From Cryptomeria japonica (lineage: Eukaryota; Streptophyta; Pinopsida; Cupressales; Cupressaceae): 64,000 bases of DNA. The first letter of the stretch is position 1, and each line of letters starts with the position of its first letter. Positions 36,035-47,793 of this stretch are shown piece by piece. The translations under genes and the position numbers were made by a program. The notes beneath the pieces were generated by a model. That model made no database searches. It saw nothing but the letters and a program-made list of their open reading frames with translations, and was not told the origin of the DNA. The stretch is from contig NC_081410.1 of the NCBI RefSeq assembly GCF_030272615.1, positions 120,036,640 to 120,100,639 of the forward strand, read 5' to 3'.

Positions 36035-36039
36035 GATTT

Positions 36040-36404
36040 TGTGCATGCTAGATTTTATCCTTTAGATTTTTCAAGATATACTAAATTTTTTTAACCAATT
36101 TTTTAGCCATTTGAACCTTATTGTCAAAAATCACAAGGTCATTGAAAGTTGGAGACTTAAAATCATAAAAAACTATAAATAGTGTCATTCCAATAAATAT
36201 GTGATAAATGACATTGTAACAAATCTCTCCCAAGTAGAGTAGTTTGATCCATACCTTTTGATGACCAAAAATATAGTTTCTCAAATGTCCTTCTTATCAA
36301 ATGACAAATATTGATAAATAAATCCCATTGTACACACATATTTGGGGGTGGTAGATGGTGATAGGTAGAAATTAGTGTAAAATTCCATGTATTGGTACTC
36401 CACT
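36040..36404. other. Spacer between LTR element and LINE fragment
   Basis: AT-rich; no domain recognised. It may contain the decayed 5' part of the LINE that becomes readable at 36405. Confidence 0.35.
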
Positions 36405-36881
36405 ATATTTCTTAGCTCATAAAATTAAAAGGATAAAAGATAAAGTCAAAGGTCGGAACAAGATCTTTGTTGGTAATATTTTCCATGACAAGAATAGCAT
36501 TGTTGAAAATTATCAATATATTTAAGGGGAAATGGAGGACAACCACAATGATATAGAAACTTGTGCAAAGGAATGAGAACTTCACGCTAAAATGAATAGG
36601 TTGTCTAAGATGGAGGAAGTATTCTTGAGAAATAGAAATCAATGATTCAACAGATAACTAAGGCGAATATGAATACACAATTTTTCCACAAATTTACAAT
36701 GCGACACAAAATTAGAAACATAATAATGATTCTATCTAAAGAAGATGGTACCATTCTGATAGATGAGAATGAGACATTTGATGTTGTTTTTTCCTTCTTT
36801 AAAGAAACACTTGTTGATTCTAATCCTAATTTTTTAGGGTTGGATGAGCTTCTTGAGGTTATTCCTGGTGTGATTGCTAAT
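36405..36881 (+). pseudogene. LINE ORF2 fragment, left part of a split copy
   Basis: The frame reads IKRIKDKVKGRNKIFVGNIF, then (36642 on) ANMNTQFFHKFTMRHKIRN, ILSKEDGTILIDENETFD and LLEVIPGVIAN, the linker between endonuclease and RT in plant LINE ORF2. It stops at 36881 where the 14.7-kb element begins. The next codons of the same protein are at 51621. No endonuclease domain was found to the left, so the copy may be 5'-truncated. Confidence 0.7.
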
Positions 36882-38122
36882 TGTAGCATCGTAAATTGTA
36901 ATTGGTACAATTTACACCTCAAGTTTGTGCTCCTACTTTAGCATGTCCCATTTCCATTCCCCTTAGCCCCGCTTTGGCTCCACTTTACTCCAACCCTAAT
37001 GTCACCTATTGACACTATTACGTGGGCACCATCCCAGAGGCTATTCTCTCCTATTTCATGATTGATTGGTCATTTTTTTAGAGGACCGGGGCATAGAGTA
37101 CCTTGGGCCTAGACTAGGGTTCCTCAAAATGCCCCAGTCCCCCTTAAATAGGCCCCAATTTGAAATGGGGTAGGCACTCCCCCTCCCTGATAGAATTTGG
37201 TCCTCGTAGCTATACTTGACCATTGAAGGTCGAGCTAATTGGTAATTCACTTAGGGAACCCTATGTAAAGGTATTATATCAATTCATTTTAGATCTATAT
37301 CTCCATCCAATATCCATTCATAATATTCATGCATCCATCAACCATTTATCATCAAGCATTTTCAAAGATTCTAGGCAACATTTCATCCTTCAAGCATTTT
37401 GGAGAAAAGTTGCATCAATCTTCAAGTGAGCATATGTATGTGACTAGGGTTTTTTATGTTCATGTGTTTGTCATATCATTACATTCAACATTTGTGATTA
37501 CATTCAAAGAGCATTACATCATCATCAACAATTGCATATCTAAGGTATATCCCCTAGCATTTACTTTGGTGTTTACATTATTCAATTCAAGGTTAATTCC
37601 CAAACCAAGGTTTGACCTAAGCCAAACCCCTATCCAAAACTCTATTTCCTTTATTTTTGTCCGTAGGGAATAGGTTCAGGAGCTATACTTAGGGATTCTA
37701 GTAGTTTCGACGATGATGAACAAGTTCAACTTTTGATGGAGCAAAATTCAGAGGACCAGGGCGAATCTATATTACTTAGTCCCAAAAAATCGAGCTAAAA
37801 TTTTGAGAATAGGTTCTAAACATCTTATTTTGTCCAGATATTAGTTTGTTGCTCTATGGAATATTTGTAGAAGTTTGTTTTCACCAAGTTACTTCAATTA
37901 TTCATTGTTTTACCCTAATTTCACAATTACCATCCAATTTCAACTAAGAAAGAGGGTAATAAACAAATAACTAATAAATATAATCAAACTTTATGTCCTT
38001 TCCATATTTGGATTGTGGCTAGATATATTGGATTCACCCCTCTTTCAATGTAGTGGTCCCTAAGGTAAAATTAGTGATTTTGCTATCTCAATTAGTGAAA
38101 CCCTAGTTTTTCTACCATTACA
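36882..38122 (+). repeat. Left LTR of the 14.7-kb element
   Basis: 1,241 bp, TGTAGCATCG...CCATTACA. Near the start is an imperfect hairpin, TAAATTGTA / TACAATTTA (36893-36915). The sequence reappears as reverse complement at 50392-51620 with its ends matched. Confidence 0.8.
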
Positions 38123-38125
38123 TTT

Positions 38126-38138
38126 TGGTGAACCCGAC
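38126..38138 (+). promoter_or_regulatory. Primer binding site, tRNA-Trp type
   Basis: TGGTGAACCCGAC, three bases after the LTR end. It matches the complement of the plant tRNA-Trp 3' end (GTCGGGTTCACCA), and the same site occurs in the element at 57-64 kb. Confidence 0.7.
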
Positions 38139-41100
38139 TCCTTGCATGCATATTTTTTATTTATGATCTCGGATCTAATTTTTAGCCATTTAAACATTGA
38201 ATTTTGCACTCAAATTATATTTGCAATTAAATTACATAAATTTAGTGCTTAAATTCATAAAAACCCTAATTTGTTATTCTAATTTACTTGTAGGTTGTGT
38301 TGTCACCAAGATTTCACCTGAGATGCATAAGATGAAAGCTTAGCAATCTTGTGAAACATGGGATGATTTCCAGGCTTGTGGTTTGCCTATGATGGAAATC
38401 AACCTCCATAGTGAGCTGGTTCTCTTTGATGAAACCTCCTACAAACTTAATTTGATGGGAAAAGGGATACGAAAAATTGTTTGAATGTAAACCTATCCTA
38501 AGAGGTGATGCACCAAATATCGGAGAAGCCTACTCAACTACATTGACTCACAATGCATTCCAATAAAAGAAATCTCATTCATCACAACTCAACTAAGCAA
38601 GCAATACATCAATATTTAATAGAAAATGGCTAATTTCAGAGTTTTCATGAAGGAAAATGAGGTATTCTCACAACTTCAAACTACCAAAACTAGCTAAACA
38701 CAATCTGTGACCTGCATTAGCTATGCATCTTCTTGCATTAATACTAATTAAAAGAGAAAACATAAAAGGATTCTAAAAAAAGGACCACAAAAATATTATC
38801 AAATCAATTACTCAACACAATACACAAAGTATTGAGAAGGAAAATTGTTGCCTTTATTGAAAAATAAAAGAATATTATAGCTGATAATTCTTCTAATGAG
38901 CTATAATATTTATGCCCAGCTGCTAAAAGCAAAGGAAAAGAGAAAAGAACTAGAATGAAGAGAGAAGAATAGAAAATAAACAAAAGAGGAGAGCTTATTC
39001 TAACTGACAGATATCCTTCATGTTGAACTCCACATCTTCATATTCTAACTCAACTCTAGTTGGTTGCTTCCATCTTGGAAATATCTCCAATATACATGAC
39101 TTTATCCTTCTTGATCGAATTTGAGAGAAAAACATGCAAAAGAGGTGTCAAAACTGATTGTAACTGACTGATAACAACTTCAAAAGTTTCCCATGAGGGA
39201 CTCCTGACTATACTTGAACTACTTCATTTTCTATTAAATCACTCCTTTTTTAGGCCTCTAACTGCTTGATGAACTAAAAGATCCACTTCTTACCTCTGTA
39301 ATTGACTCTTGATCCTTTTAATGATTTAATTCAAAGAGTTAGCATTGGATTTTGAAATCAAACTGACTCTTTATGCATCTTTATTGTTGCTCAGTATCAT
39401 TAGATCATTTTCAAAGATCATCTTTACAAATATTACTCCTTTTGAATATGAGAGCATCTATTACATTTTTGTAGCTGATCTTTAGAGTCTCTAGGTATGA
39501 AAGGGGTTGTGTAGTGTCATCAAGAATGATTGTATTCTTCTTTAAGCTTGAGACCTTGCTAACTCCCCTAAGGTTTTAGGACTGCACTCCATAGATATCT
39601 TTGTTCCTGAAAAGATAGTAAGAACTCCCCTTTTAGCTTGATCCTCTCAAAGCCTATCTTTTGACTATAATGTTTCTCTTTTATAAAGCTATGTTTATGC
39701 TCTGACTGTGTTTGTTGCACTACAACCAACAATTGTCCTTCATACTTATTTCATGACTTATGTGCCATGTGCAATGAATATGTATGGATTGACTGCTCTT
39801 TGTAACTGAATTTCTATTACGAGACCTTCTTTTCATTTTCTATAATGGTTATAGTTGTTCACTATACGCTGGCCTTTTATGGTGCTGGAAACATAACTAT
39901 CAAGGCTTTGGGACTACACTTTAGTGTTCTCTTTGTGTATGATGACTATGTCATTGGTACATTTTTAGTCTTTGTTATAATAATCATCATATGTATTTGG
40001 CTCCTCTTTATCATATTCTTCACAAAAATATAGTTATATCTTTCTTGAAGATGTTGCTATACCTTTGATCTCAAACCCTTTTCGTGTGTTCATCCACCAT
40101 TGGCTCCCTTCTTAAGGTTGTTCTATCTCTGTGATGCATCCTGTAAGACTGAAAATTCTAAGTCTTTTATCATTGTCATAAGGCACAACATTGTGATTTT
40201 TGTGCTATGGCCTGTATCATACTTGACTGGGATTGCTATCTGTGTCTTTGGTCTTGAAACACCCTTCTACTAGACTGGCTACAATCTTCACTGCTAACTG
40301 TCTTTGTGCTTTGCCTGGCATCCTTGAATGGTTGGATATGTGTACCTTAATGGACTAATGGTTGCATCATATGTCATTGTATAATGTATTTTTGTTGCCA
40401 TTACCATTTATATTTGACTGTGTATGAGACTGTGAACTACCTTATATGGGTTGCACATGGTGTGTGACTGTCTTTTTATATTTTTCACCAATGATGTTGC
40501 TCTAATTTAATGAGTTGGGTATCCTGATTTTTAATTGATTTGTTGCCTTGACTCTTAACTTCTAGGCTTATAGGTCATCAATGACTTAGGCTAATGATTA
40601 TGATATTTCCTATCACCATCATGAATGATCTCAGTTTGATGATCTTTACACTATCTAACCTTGTGTTATTGAATGTCAAACAACCATCATTGGTGCTTTG
40701 AATGTAACTGTTTCTTTTCTACCTCAAGCTCTGGCATTGCTTTCATACCTTAATGTCAATGGAATATGACTATTCACTCAATGTAACTTAGCACACTACA
40801 ACTTGTTCTTTTCTAACTTTGTAACAATGAGAACAGGTATGCAATCCTTGCTACTGACCCTTTGCCATGTTTCAATGTTTTTTTTTAGCTCTACTCTCAT
40901 ACTATGCATTGTCTCTCCAAAAGGTGATCTTCTTGACTAAGTCCTTTGACTTGTTTCCAAAGAGTGCAACTCACATGTGTTTTGTCATTAAATGCCATCA
41001 ATGTTCTTGATGCAAGGTGTGATATACCTTGTGTCTCTATCATGCTTTGTATAATTACTATTATGGTCTACTCTTGAGTGTCTTAGACCTTTAATGACTT

Positions 41101-42578
41101 TTGATTATTCTTTAGACAATCAACATGGCTATCTCCTTTGGGCTATGACTGTTTTGAGCATGACTAATGAATGCCTTGGCTTGTATATGTCTTGATCATT
41201 GTTCATATATTCATTGTCCATGAACTTGCTTTTGATAGCAAATTGCAATCATTGATTCTTTATTATCGGATATTACTGCTACATATATGTCCTTTGCATT
41301 AGATTTCTCACCTCCATGCCATGAAAGCTTATTCATGATTATCCTTCTATCCTTTATCTATCATTTTTGGTTGGCACTGTGTCTGTCTTCATAGGCAGAG
41401 GTCTTCTCAAACATTGTAATCAATAATATGCATTTGAAGGCCCATTGAGAACTCTTTTATGATTTATAGACTTGTATTATGCATGAATCTTGTGATTGTA
41501 TTGTTGTATTTCTTTCATCTTGGCCTACAAGGATGCTACTCTATATCTACCTTCACACTACTGCCTCTAAATGCTCAAATCTATACTATCACTATCCTGA
41601 TATTTTATGATAGCCCCTTTGCTTCGTCTTTATTGCTCTGTGAATGGCACCTTTGGCCTTATGCTCTAGCTTAGGGTTGAGTGAACTTCCTATAGCATCT
41701 ATGTGATCTATAGAACACTCTAAATCTTTGTTCATCTATGTACGATAGCTTGAAGCAAACATCAATATCTAAACTTCATACTCAAACTTTGCATTTTCAA
41801 CCTCATCAAGAACAGGCAAAACAAGAACCCTCAATGCATGTACAAACTAACTTTGTCTCTAAGAAATACAAAAGAATGATTTCGATGAGATTGAGCAGAC
41901 TTATCTTAGCAAGTACAAGTATGCATATCTTTTATATGAGGTAACTATAGCTTTCTCTATTAATTGTTTGGCCCTTCTCACCTTCTATTTTATGATATAT
42001 GGGGCATTACTTATGTTCAAACTCTCTAAAGCAACTTGTTGATTGATCCTTCTCTTTATGATTGCTTTTTAGCATGGATCAAATCTCTGCCCTTTTTTAT
42101 TGCATCTTGGAGATGTAAAGAGAGATAGAAAGCTTTGCATAATTGCTTGTTGCCCTGGAAACTCTATCTCCATGATAAGGAAGAGAAAAGAGCATAAATA
42201 AGACTTCATCAAAACAAAAGAAAACCCTAAGGCAACGTATGGTTGTTGTTTAAAACTTTTAACTTCCTCCCTTTGTGAAAGTAAAACTTTACTTAATTTC
42301 CTTATCATGGGAAACATGATTATTGAAAACTCTTGTTTATAAAGGAGGGACTAAATTCTTACAACTCATTCCTTAAAATATCAAAAAATATTGGACTTAA
42401 ACCTTTATACCTTTATATCACATGAAACTCGTCAAAAAACTACCATAAGGACCTAGGGGCCTATGTATAGCCATTTTTTGACATGTATTAAAAAAAAATA
42501 GGCAATAGGTTGCATAATTTTTCACTTGTGTTTTCAGATTTGTTTTGGGTGTTTTATAATGGATTTTACTAAATTTGA
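38139..42578 (+). other. Leader and unreadable interior of the 14.7-kb element
   Basis: About 4.4 kb without a recognised domain. 38300-38640 looks like decayed coding sequence. 39000-41700 is pyrimidine-rich on the plus strand with repeated CTTTGACT/TGACTG words. 41738-41944 and 42069-42317 are short open stretches without motifs. Long leaders upstream of gag are usual in Tat/Ogre elements. An undetected nested insertion is possible. Confidence 0.4.
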
Positions 42579-43195
42579 ATGGTTTTCTATTTGATATATG
42601 ATAATCATGTGTTAGATAATGGTTTCTTTCATTTCACACTACTTCTTTTCACCCACAATACTCTTGCATGTTGCATCTTTAGAATTTCAAAGGTATTGCC
42701 TACTTGTAAATCATCTCTCAAAGATTTTATCAATATTGTATGTTGTCTTATGATGACATTTTTGATAAAATACATTACATATGTAAATCACATGAAAGCT
42801 TTCATATACAATGATAATCCTAGAGATGACATTGAAAAAACTAATACTTATACCTCTCCTAGTGTATCTAATTTGAACAAGGAAAGAGTCAACACTCCTA
42901 TCAATGATCTATCTAATGTAGAGAAATCATTGAAGAGAAACATGACACCATTCTCTTCTCATATGCATACTCTAGTGCAAGGGGGCCAAGATCAAAATGT
43001 TGGTCTATAAATCTCTTTAGATACTCCTTATTCTCCTAGAGCTTATCTCAATCATTAACAAATTTGTAGGGAAGATGATATTATGCATTTTATTTGTGAC
43101 CTATCTCTTCATATAACATTAAGCAAAGATGAATCTTTAGATGATAAGGACCCTCCTTCCCAACCAACCAAAGAGGATATGAATAATGAATATAG
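42579..43195 (+). pseudogene. Coding remnant of the 14.7-kb element, left of nested insertion
   Basis: The plus frame reads AFIYNDNPRDDIEKTNTYT, SPSVSNLNKERVNTPIND and, after stops, DESLDDKDPPSQPTKEDMN. The composition is hydrophilic and protein-like, but no domain is identified. It ends at the TATAG duplication of the nested element; the same frame plausibly resumes at 47345 (RKEKFPTKDIPSSSKHPFD). Confidence 0.45.
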
Positions 43196-44147
43196 TGTTG
43201 GAATCCAAGAACACAAATGGGGGGGGGGGGGGGGGGGGTGAATCAATGTTCTGTCGGTAAGATAAATTTTAACCTTATTAACAAAGTGTTTCGGTAACCA
43301 GTAACCATAAAAGATTATAACAGCGAGTAGAAATAATGCCACCACAAGAACATACACCATAACACAAAGATTTGTACGTGGAAAACCTCAAAGAGGAAAA
43401 ACCACGGTGGGATTGGAGACCCACAATATCTATCCACTAGCCAAATGAATAAATATTATAATAGGGGCCTACACATGCAGGAAGGCCAGCAGACTAGAGC
43501 GCACTTCTCATCACAAAAGGAGCCTCACTGACTACAAATACCAAATACTGGTTTACAAACAAAATTATGAACTTAGAGAATGCATCTGCTATACTGGATG
43601 AGTTCTGGTTCAAGCACTATCTGTACCGGTTTCCACTGTGTCCTCCTTTACCGGTAATTTACTCTACATCCCAAATCTCTAAACCAATAACCAAGACCGA
43701 CTACAAAATATTATATTTGCATACAGTCGATCAATATTGTTCGCACAATATCACATCACTATATCTTGCATCGTGTGTATATATTTATATATCTCATATC
43801 TCTTATATAAAATATCCTAACCAGGCTGACTTAAATACCCTTCCCAAACATAAACATAAATGCCTTATGTCGGCTTACAATGATATTACAATTTATTTAC
43901 ATGTCGGCCTAGACAAAAAAAAAATGCATTAAACTTCATGACAGATGTCGCTGATTGTAGCGTGTAGACTTGCCAGATTAATCTCTTATGTCGGCCTCAT
44001 ATACCGGTTCCTAGTTTGTCGGTTTCCCTTAATGTCGATTGTTGAATCATGAATACTGATGAGTACTGGTTAAGTGTCCAACCCAAAATGATATGTGTTG
44101 CCATCAATGACAACACAACTAAACCGGATGAGTGTCAATTGCCAACA
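43196..44147 (-). repeat. 3' LTR of the nested element, with G20 run
   Basis: Minus strand TGTTGGCAATTG...GATTCCAACA. A homopolymer of 20 G (plus strand 43219-43238) lies 23 bp from the end. It shares the CCACGGTGGG/GTGGAAAACC block (43377-43412) with the LTRs at 33436 and 53281. CCGGT and CGGT words are frequent. Confidence 0.75.
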
Positions 44148-44162
44148 ATCTCCCCCTTTGGC
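44148..44162 (-). promoter_or_regulatory. Polypurine tract of the nested element
   Basis: GCCAAAGGGGGAGAT on the minus strand, directly before the LTR start TGTTGG; a classic plus-strand primer sequence. Confidence 0.8.
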
Positions 44163-44408
44163 ATTGATGGCAACACTCATGTCAAAAATGGATTGCTGAA
44201 GTGTTGTCCCGGTTCCTCCCAAAACTGATGACCAAAACTGACCCAATTCCCCTTGAGATATACATTACTTCTTATGTCCCTTGACATTTTTCATAACAAT
44301 CACTCCCCCTTTGATATCAATGACAAAGGTTGAGACAAAAGAACGAAAGAATGAAATCAAAATGTGTTTATCGGATGAATATATCCGGGTAAGCACCCTT
44401 CAAAAATC

Positions 44409-45545
44409 CTAAGTATCCCAACTAGTTTTCAAAGTTCCCAAAATAGATACAAACCCATTAAGAATGTATGCATGTAGTTCTTCTTCTGTTATATCTGTCG
44501 GTGTGGGTTTATTCATCATTTCTACACTTTCCTGCTTATGAAGTAACAAAGTGTTCAACTGGGGACTTACCAATCCTCTCAATTCCCTAGCTCGCCAGAT
44601 TAATCTATCCATATCTTTCTACAAGGCTGATATCTCAGATTCTATAACCAAAATCTGACCATCAATGGCACTAGTCAATGATTGAGTACCATCAAAATTG
44701 TTAGCCAGATGTTCCAATCGGGGCTTTGCCGCTTTTGTTTTTACCTCCAAGTCAGTTGTAAGTTTTTCGGTGTTAGTACAAGATCTATATATACAATTGC
44801 ACTAATTAAGAGCCTCATCAATCTTTGTAAGTTGCTCTGTCATCTTGACCTTATTTGATATGATCATATTGTCATAGGTGACCTTCCTAGATGCATTGTA
44901 TCTCTTCATCAACTACTAGTTTGATATCTGTTGAATATTTTGAAACTCTTTTGCAATATGTTCAGTCAAACTCTTAAGCTTACTAGAGGGACTAGCTACC
45001 GGACTAGTGTATCTTGGAACTAGTTGTCGCAAAATCGGAATGGCCTGCTCAATGACCTTCTTGTCTTCTGATCCTTCCTTCCTCAACTTTTGAGCTACAA
45101 CAAACATTAATTCAAAAATACTCAGCCGCTCAATATTCTTCTGCCCAAAATCAACTTGACCAGATGAGCCAAGTGCCAACAATGAATGACTAGACTCTCC
45201 AACCTACTGACTAGCACTGGTGGCTTCGTCACTTGGTGCAATAACCATCTCAACCTTAGCCTCTTCAGCATACATACATTTGTTGTCAGAGGTTCAATAT
45301 CCTCAACCTGTTTATTATCTGTATCCACATCAATAACCTCTACATCCAGAATGTTCTGTTCCGGTGTATCATGCTTATCATTAATTGCTTCACAGTTATC
45401 TATTGGTTTCTCTACATTATGTATAAGTGATACTACCGGAGGAATATCCTCTTCCAAAACCGTTGAATCCATACCCAATATACCTTTTCCCTTACCATCA
45501 ACAAATATGTCTTGAATACCAGACTTAGGCGGGAATACCAGTGTA
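44409..45545 (-). pseudogene. Gag-like coiled-coil ORF, C-terminal half, minus strand
   Basis: Three open pieces read in order on the minus strand. 45545-45122 contains FPPKSGIQDIFVDGKGKGIL, then an acidic stretch (VEVIDVDTDNKQVED). 45182-44916 contains LSIFELMFVVAQKLRKEG and IEQAIPILRQLVPRY. 44612-44409 contains WRARELRGLVSPQLNTLLL and ITEEELHAYIL. Short frameshifts join them; the region 44640-44900 has many coiled-coil-type residues. There is no zinc knuckle or enzyme motif. It lies directly upstream of the polypurine tract and LTR, where some plant Copia elements carry an extra ORF. The N-terminal half lies head to head on the other strand. Confidence 0.5.
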
Positions 45546-45690
45546 GTAAAGAAATCTGCTTTATGGTTAAGAAGGATGAAACATTGATGGAAGAAGTGCA
45601 ACCATGAAAGATATGGATCACTGAGATGGGTTATGAGGTTGGTGCAAAGATCTTGGACTTATATGCCCAGACTCTTATTGATGGCTCGAT
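45430..45690. repeat. Inverted repeat, left arm
   Basis: The reverse complement of this segment matches 46743-46990, including GATGGTAAGGGAAAAGGTAT and GTTTCATCCTTCTTAACC. It contains the junction where the gag-like ORF switches strand. Confidence 0.7.
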
Positions 45691-46742
45691 TGATGAAATT
45701 GAGAAAACCTTTGGGACAACAAAGCAAAAGGAATCCAAAGTTCATATAGGTTTCAGTCAGAAGAAGAGGTAAGGAAAAATCAAGAAGGTTTGGGAAGTTG
45801 TGGAGAAGATGTCCTCTGAAACCAAGTAGATCATTGGATTGGCAAAAAGTGTCATCTCTAGCAGCAATTATGACTCCACCGGTAGCAACAACTGACAAGG
45901 GTATATTGAAGAGGAAGAAACCGGAAACTTATATTGCCCCTGTTGAATCTAGTTCTGATACTAATGTTGTGCCCCCAAAGATTCCGCAGACATACATCAG
46001 GATATAGAGGAAGACGCCTTTGGAAGGAAAGGTATAAAAAGTGAAGGTCACTCCTCCAACAGCCCCAAAGAAAATTTTGAAGGTGAGGAAACCGATTAAA
46101 GAATCTACTTCTACTCCTAACAAGAAGAAGAAATCAAACATAGATATAGTTCTCGAATCTGGTAAGAGTATTGAGGTCATTCCTCCTCTTTCAGTTGTTG
46201 AATTGCTAGATTGAATAACTAAAGATGGAATTTTGAGTAATATCCAACATTATTATGAACATATGGATGATAAGGAACAAATGGAGATTGAGGAAGCATT
46301 TTTTTATATCTAGATATATATAAGAAGGTATTACTTGAGATTGAAAATCAAATACCAGGAGATTTGTACAATAAGCTAGATGCTAGGAGATTATCTGCAG
46401 TTGAAGAGGATAAAAATATAAAGTTGCAAGAGTTATTAATTGTTTGTGGTACTATAACTGATAAGGAGTTGCAACAATGTCTGGAATATGCTAATAGAAT
46501 AATTTTTCAGAGCAGACATCGGCATGCGAGTCTCATGGTAGGTAGAGTAAATGAAATAGTTAAGGAGACCCACGAGGCATGGGTAAAATTCTTTGTAGAT
46601 AAACCAAATTTCTTTACTGCATCGATATTCCTGCTTAAGTATGGTATTGAAGACATATCTATTCATAGTAAGGGAAAAGGTATATTGGGTATGGATTCAG
46701 CGGTTTTGGAACATAAACTAACAGAGGATATTCCTCCGACAT
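45547..46742 (+). pseudogene. Gag-like ORF, N-terminal and middle part, plus strand
   Basis: The plus strand reads MVKKDETLMEEVQP, then WITEMGYEVGAKILDLYAQT, DGSIDEIEKTF and a Lys/Pro-rich stretch with PKKILKVRKPIKE. From 46364 there are 125 open codons, including LDARRLSAVEEDKNIKLQEL, IFQSRHRHASLMVGRVNEIV and WVKFFVDKPNFF. The end, YGIEDISIHSKGKGILGMDS, overlaps in content the start of the minus-strand half (45590 downward). So the two halves belong to one ancestral protein and one of them has been inverted. Family unknown. Confidence 0.5.
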
Positions 46743-46990
46743 TCTTGGCATATAAGTCCAAGATCTCAACATCAACCTCATAACCCATCTCAGTGATCCA
46801 AATCTTTTGTGGTTGCACTGCTTCCATCAATGTTTCATCCTTCTTAACCTAAAACTAGATTCCTTTACTGCATCGGTATTTTCGCCTAAGTCTGGTATTG
46901 AAGACATATTTGTTGATGGTAAGGGAAAAGGTATATTATGTATGGATTCATTGGTTTTAACAGAGGATATTCCTCTAACAGAACAATTGG
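46743..46990. repeat. Inverted repeat, right arm
   Basis: Partner of 45430-45690; the arms are separated by about 1.05 kb. Both carry the same sense/antisense junction, so the junction arose once and was copied. Confidence 0.7.
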
Positions 46991-46997
46991 TACCATT

Positions 46998-47339
46998 TGT
47001 TACAAGCTAGGGTTGTCGTTGCACCAAAAGATCAACCTTTCAATGCCTGATACAACCACTAGACTTATAGAATCCACAAGAGGTTGTTAAACCATGTCAT
47101 GAATCCCTGCGAGGGATGCTAGCCCACTGCGAACAATCCCCCTCCCAGTGTCACTCGTCGCGGCTTGCGTGATTTGAATATGTGACCAAGCTCTGATACC
47201 ACTTGTTACAAGATAGGGTTATCATTGCATCAAAATATTGACCTTTCAATGCCCGATACAACCACAAGACTTATAGAATCCATAGGAGGTTGTTAAACCA
47301 TGTCACAAATCCTTGCGAGGGACGCTAGCCCACTCAACA
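46998..47339 (-). mobile_element. TRIM-like miniature LTR retrotransposon (342 bp)
   Basis: Two direct repeats, 46998-47135 (138 bp) and 47204-47339 (136 bp), both TG...CA and alike along their length, flank only 68 bp. On the minus strand the 68 bp hold a primer binding site TGGTATCAGAGC (47201 to 47190), two bases after the 5' repeat, and a polypurine tract ACACTGGGAGGGGGAT ending at the 3' repeat (47136). Nothing else fits, so this is at the small end of known TRIMs. The outer flanks (CCATT, TATAG) do not match, so its own duplication is lost or it forms the 5' end of the larger nested element. Confidence 0.7.
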
Positions 47340-47793
47340 TATAGAAAGGAGAAATTCCCTACGAAGGATATCCCTTCTTCATCTAAACATCCTTTTGATC
47401 CCTCCATGTTCCCTTACACTACAAAATTTAAAGATATTCATGATAATGGTCCTTCTTCTTCATAATTAAAAATTCATACAAGAGTGGTTATAATATCCTT
47501 TTGATCCCTCCATGTTCCCTTTCAATGCCCGATACAACCACAAGACTTATAGAATCCATAGGAGGCTGTTAAACCATGTCACAAATCCTTGCGAGGGACG
47601 CTAGGCCACTCAACATATAGAAAGGAGAAATTCCCTACGAAGGATATCCCTTCTTCATCTAAACATCCTTTTGATCCCTCCATGTTCCCTTACACTACAA
47701 AATTTAAAGAGATTCATGATAATGGTCCTTCTTCTTCATAATTAAAAATTCATACAAGAGTGGTTATAATATAATCTCAAAACAAGGTTACAA
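47244..47793. repeat. 276-bp recent tandem duplication
   Basis: 47244-47519 and 47520-47793 are nearly identical. The unit spans the right end of the nested insertion (including ACTCAACA|TATAG) and about 180 bp of host-element coding sequence. The phrase CCTTTTGATCCCTCCATGTT appears within each unit and at the first unit's end, a likely crossover homology. Confidence 0.85.

Larger units (their letters stand above)
43196..47339 (-). mobile_element. Nested minus-strand LTR element with unlike termini, TSD TATAG
   Basis: The 5-bp duplication TATAG (43191-43195, 47340-47344) abuts TG...CA ends (TGTTGGAATC at left, ACTCAACA at right). Host coding sequence continues across it, so it looks like a single insertion. 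On the minus strand the 3' end is a 952-bp LTR (43196-44147) with a polypurine tract. The 5' end, however, is the 136-bp terminal repeat of a TRIM (47204-47339) followed by an initiator-Met primer site. The interior carries a rearranged gag-like ORF and no pol. The element is therefore either chimeric or later rearranged at its 5' end. Confidence 0.6.

Noticed and set aside
29044-36039. LTR start at TGTTTTAC (29063)
   Set aside because: The start at 29049 gives equal 716-bp LTRs and an exact 5-bp duplication; the later start gives neither.
47143-47204. tRNA-derived SINE (TGGTATCAGAGC plus ATTCAAATC on the minus strand)
   Set aside because: The first motif is better explained as a primer site between two direct repeats with a polypurine tract; the B-box match is poor.
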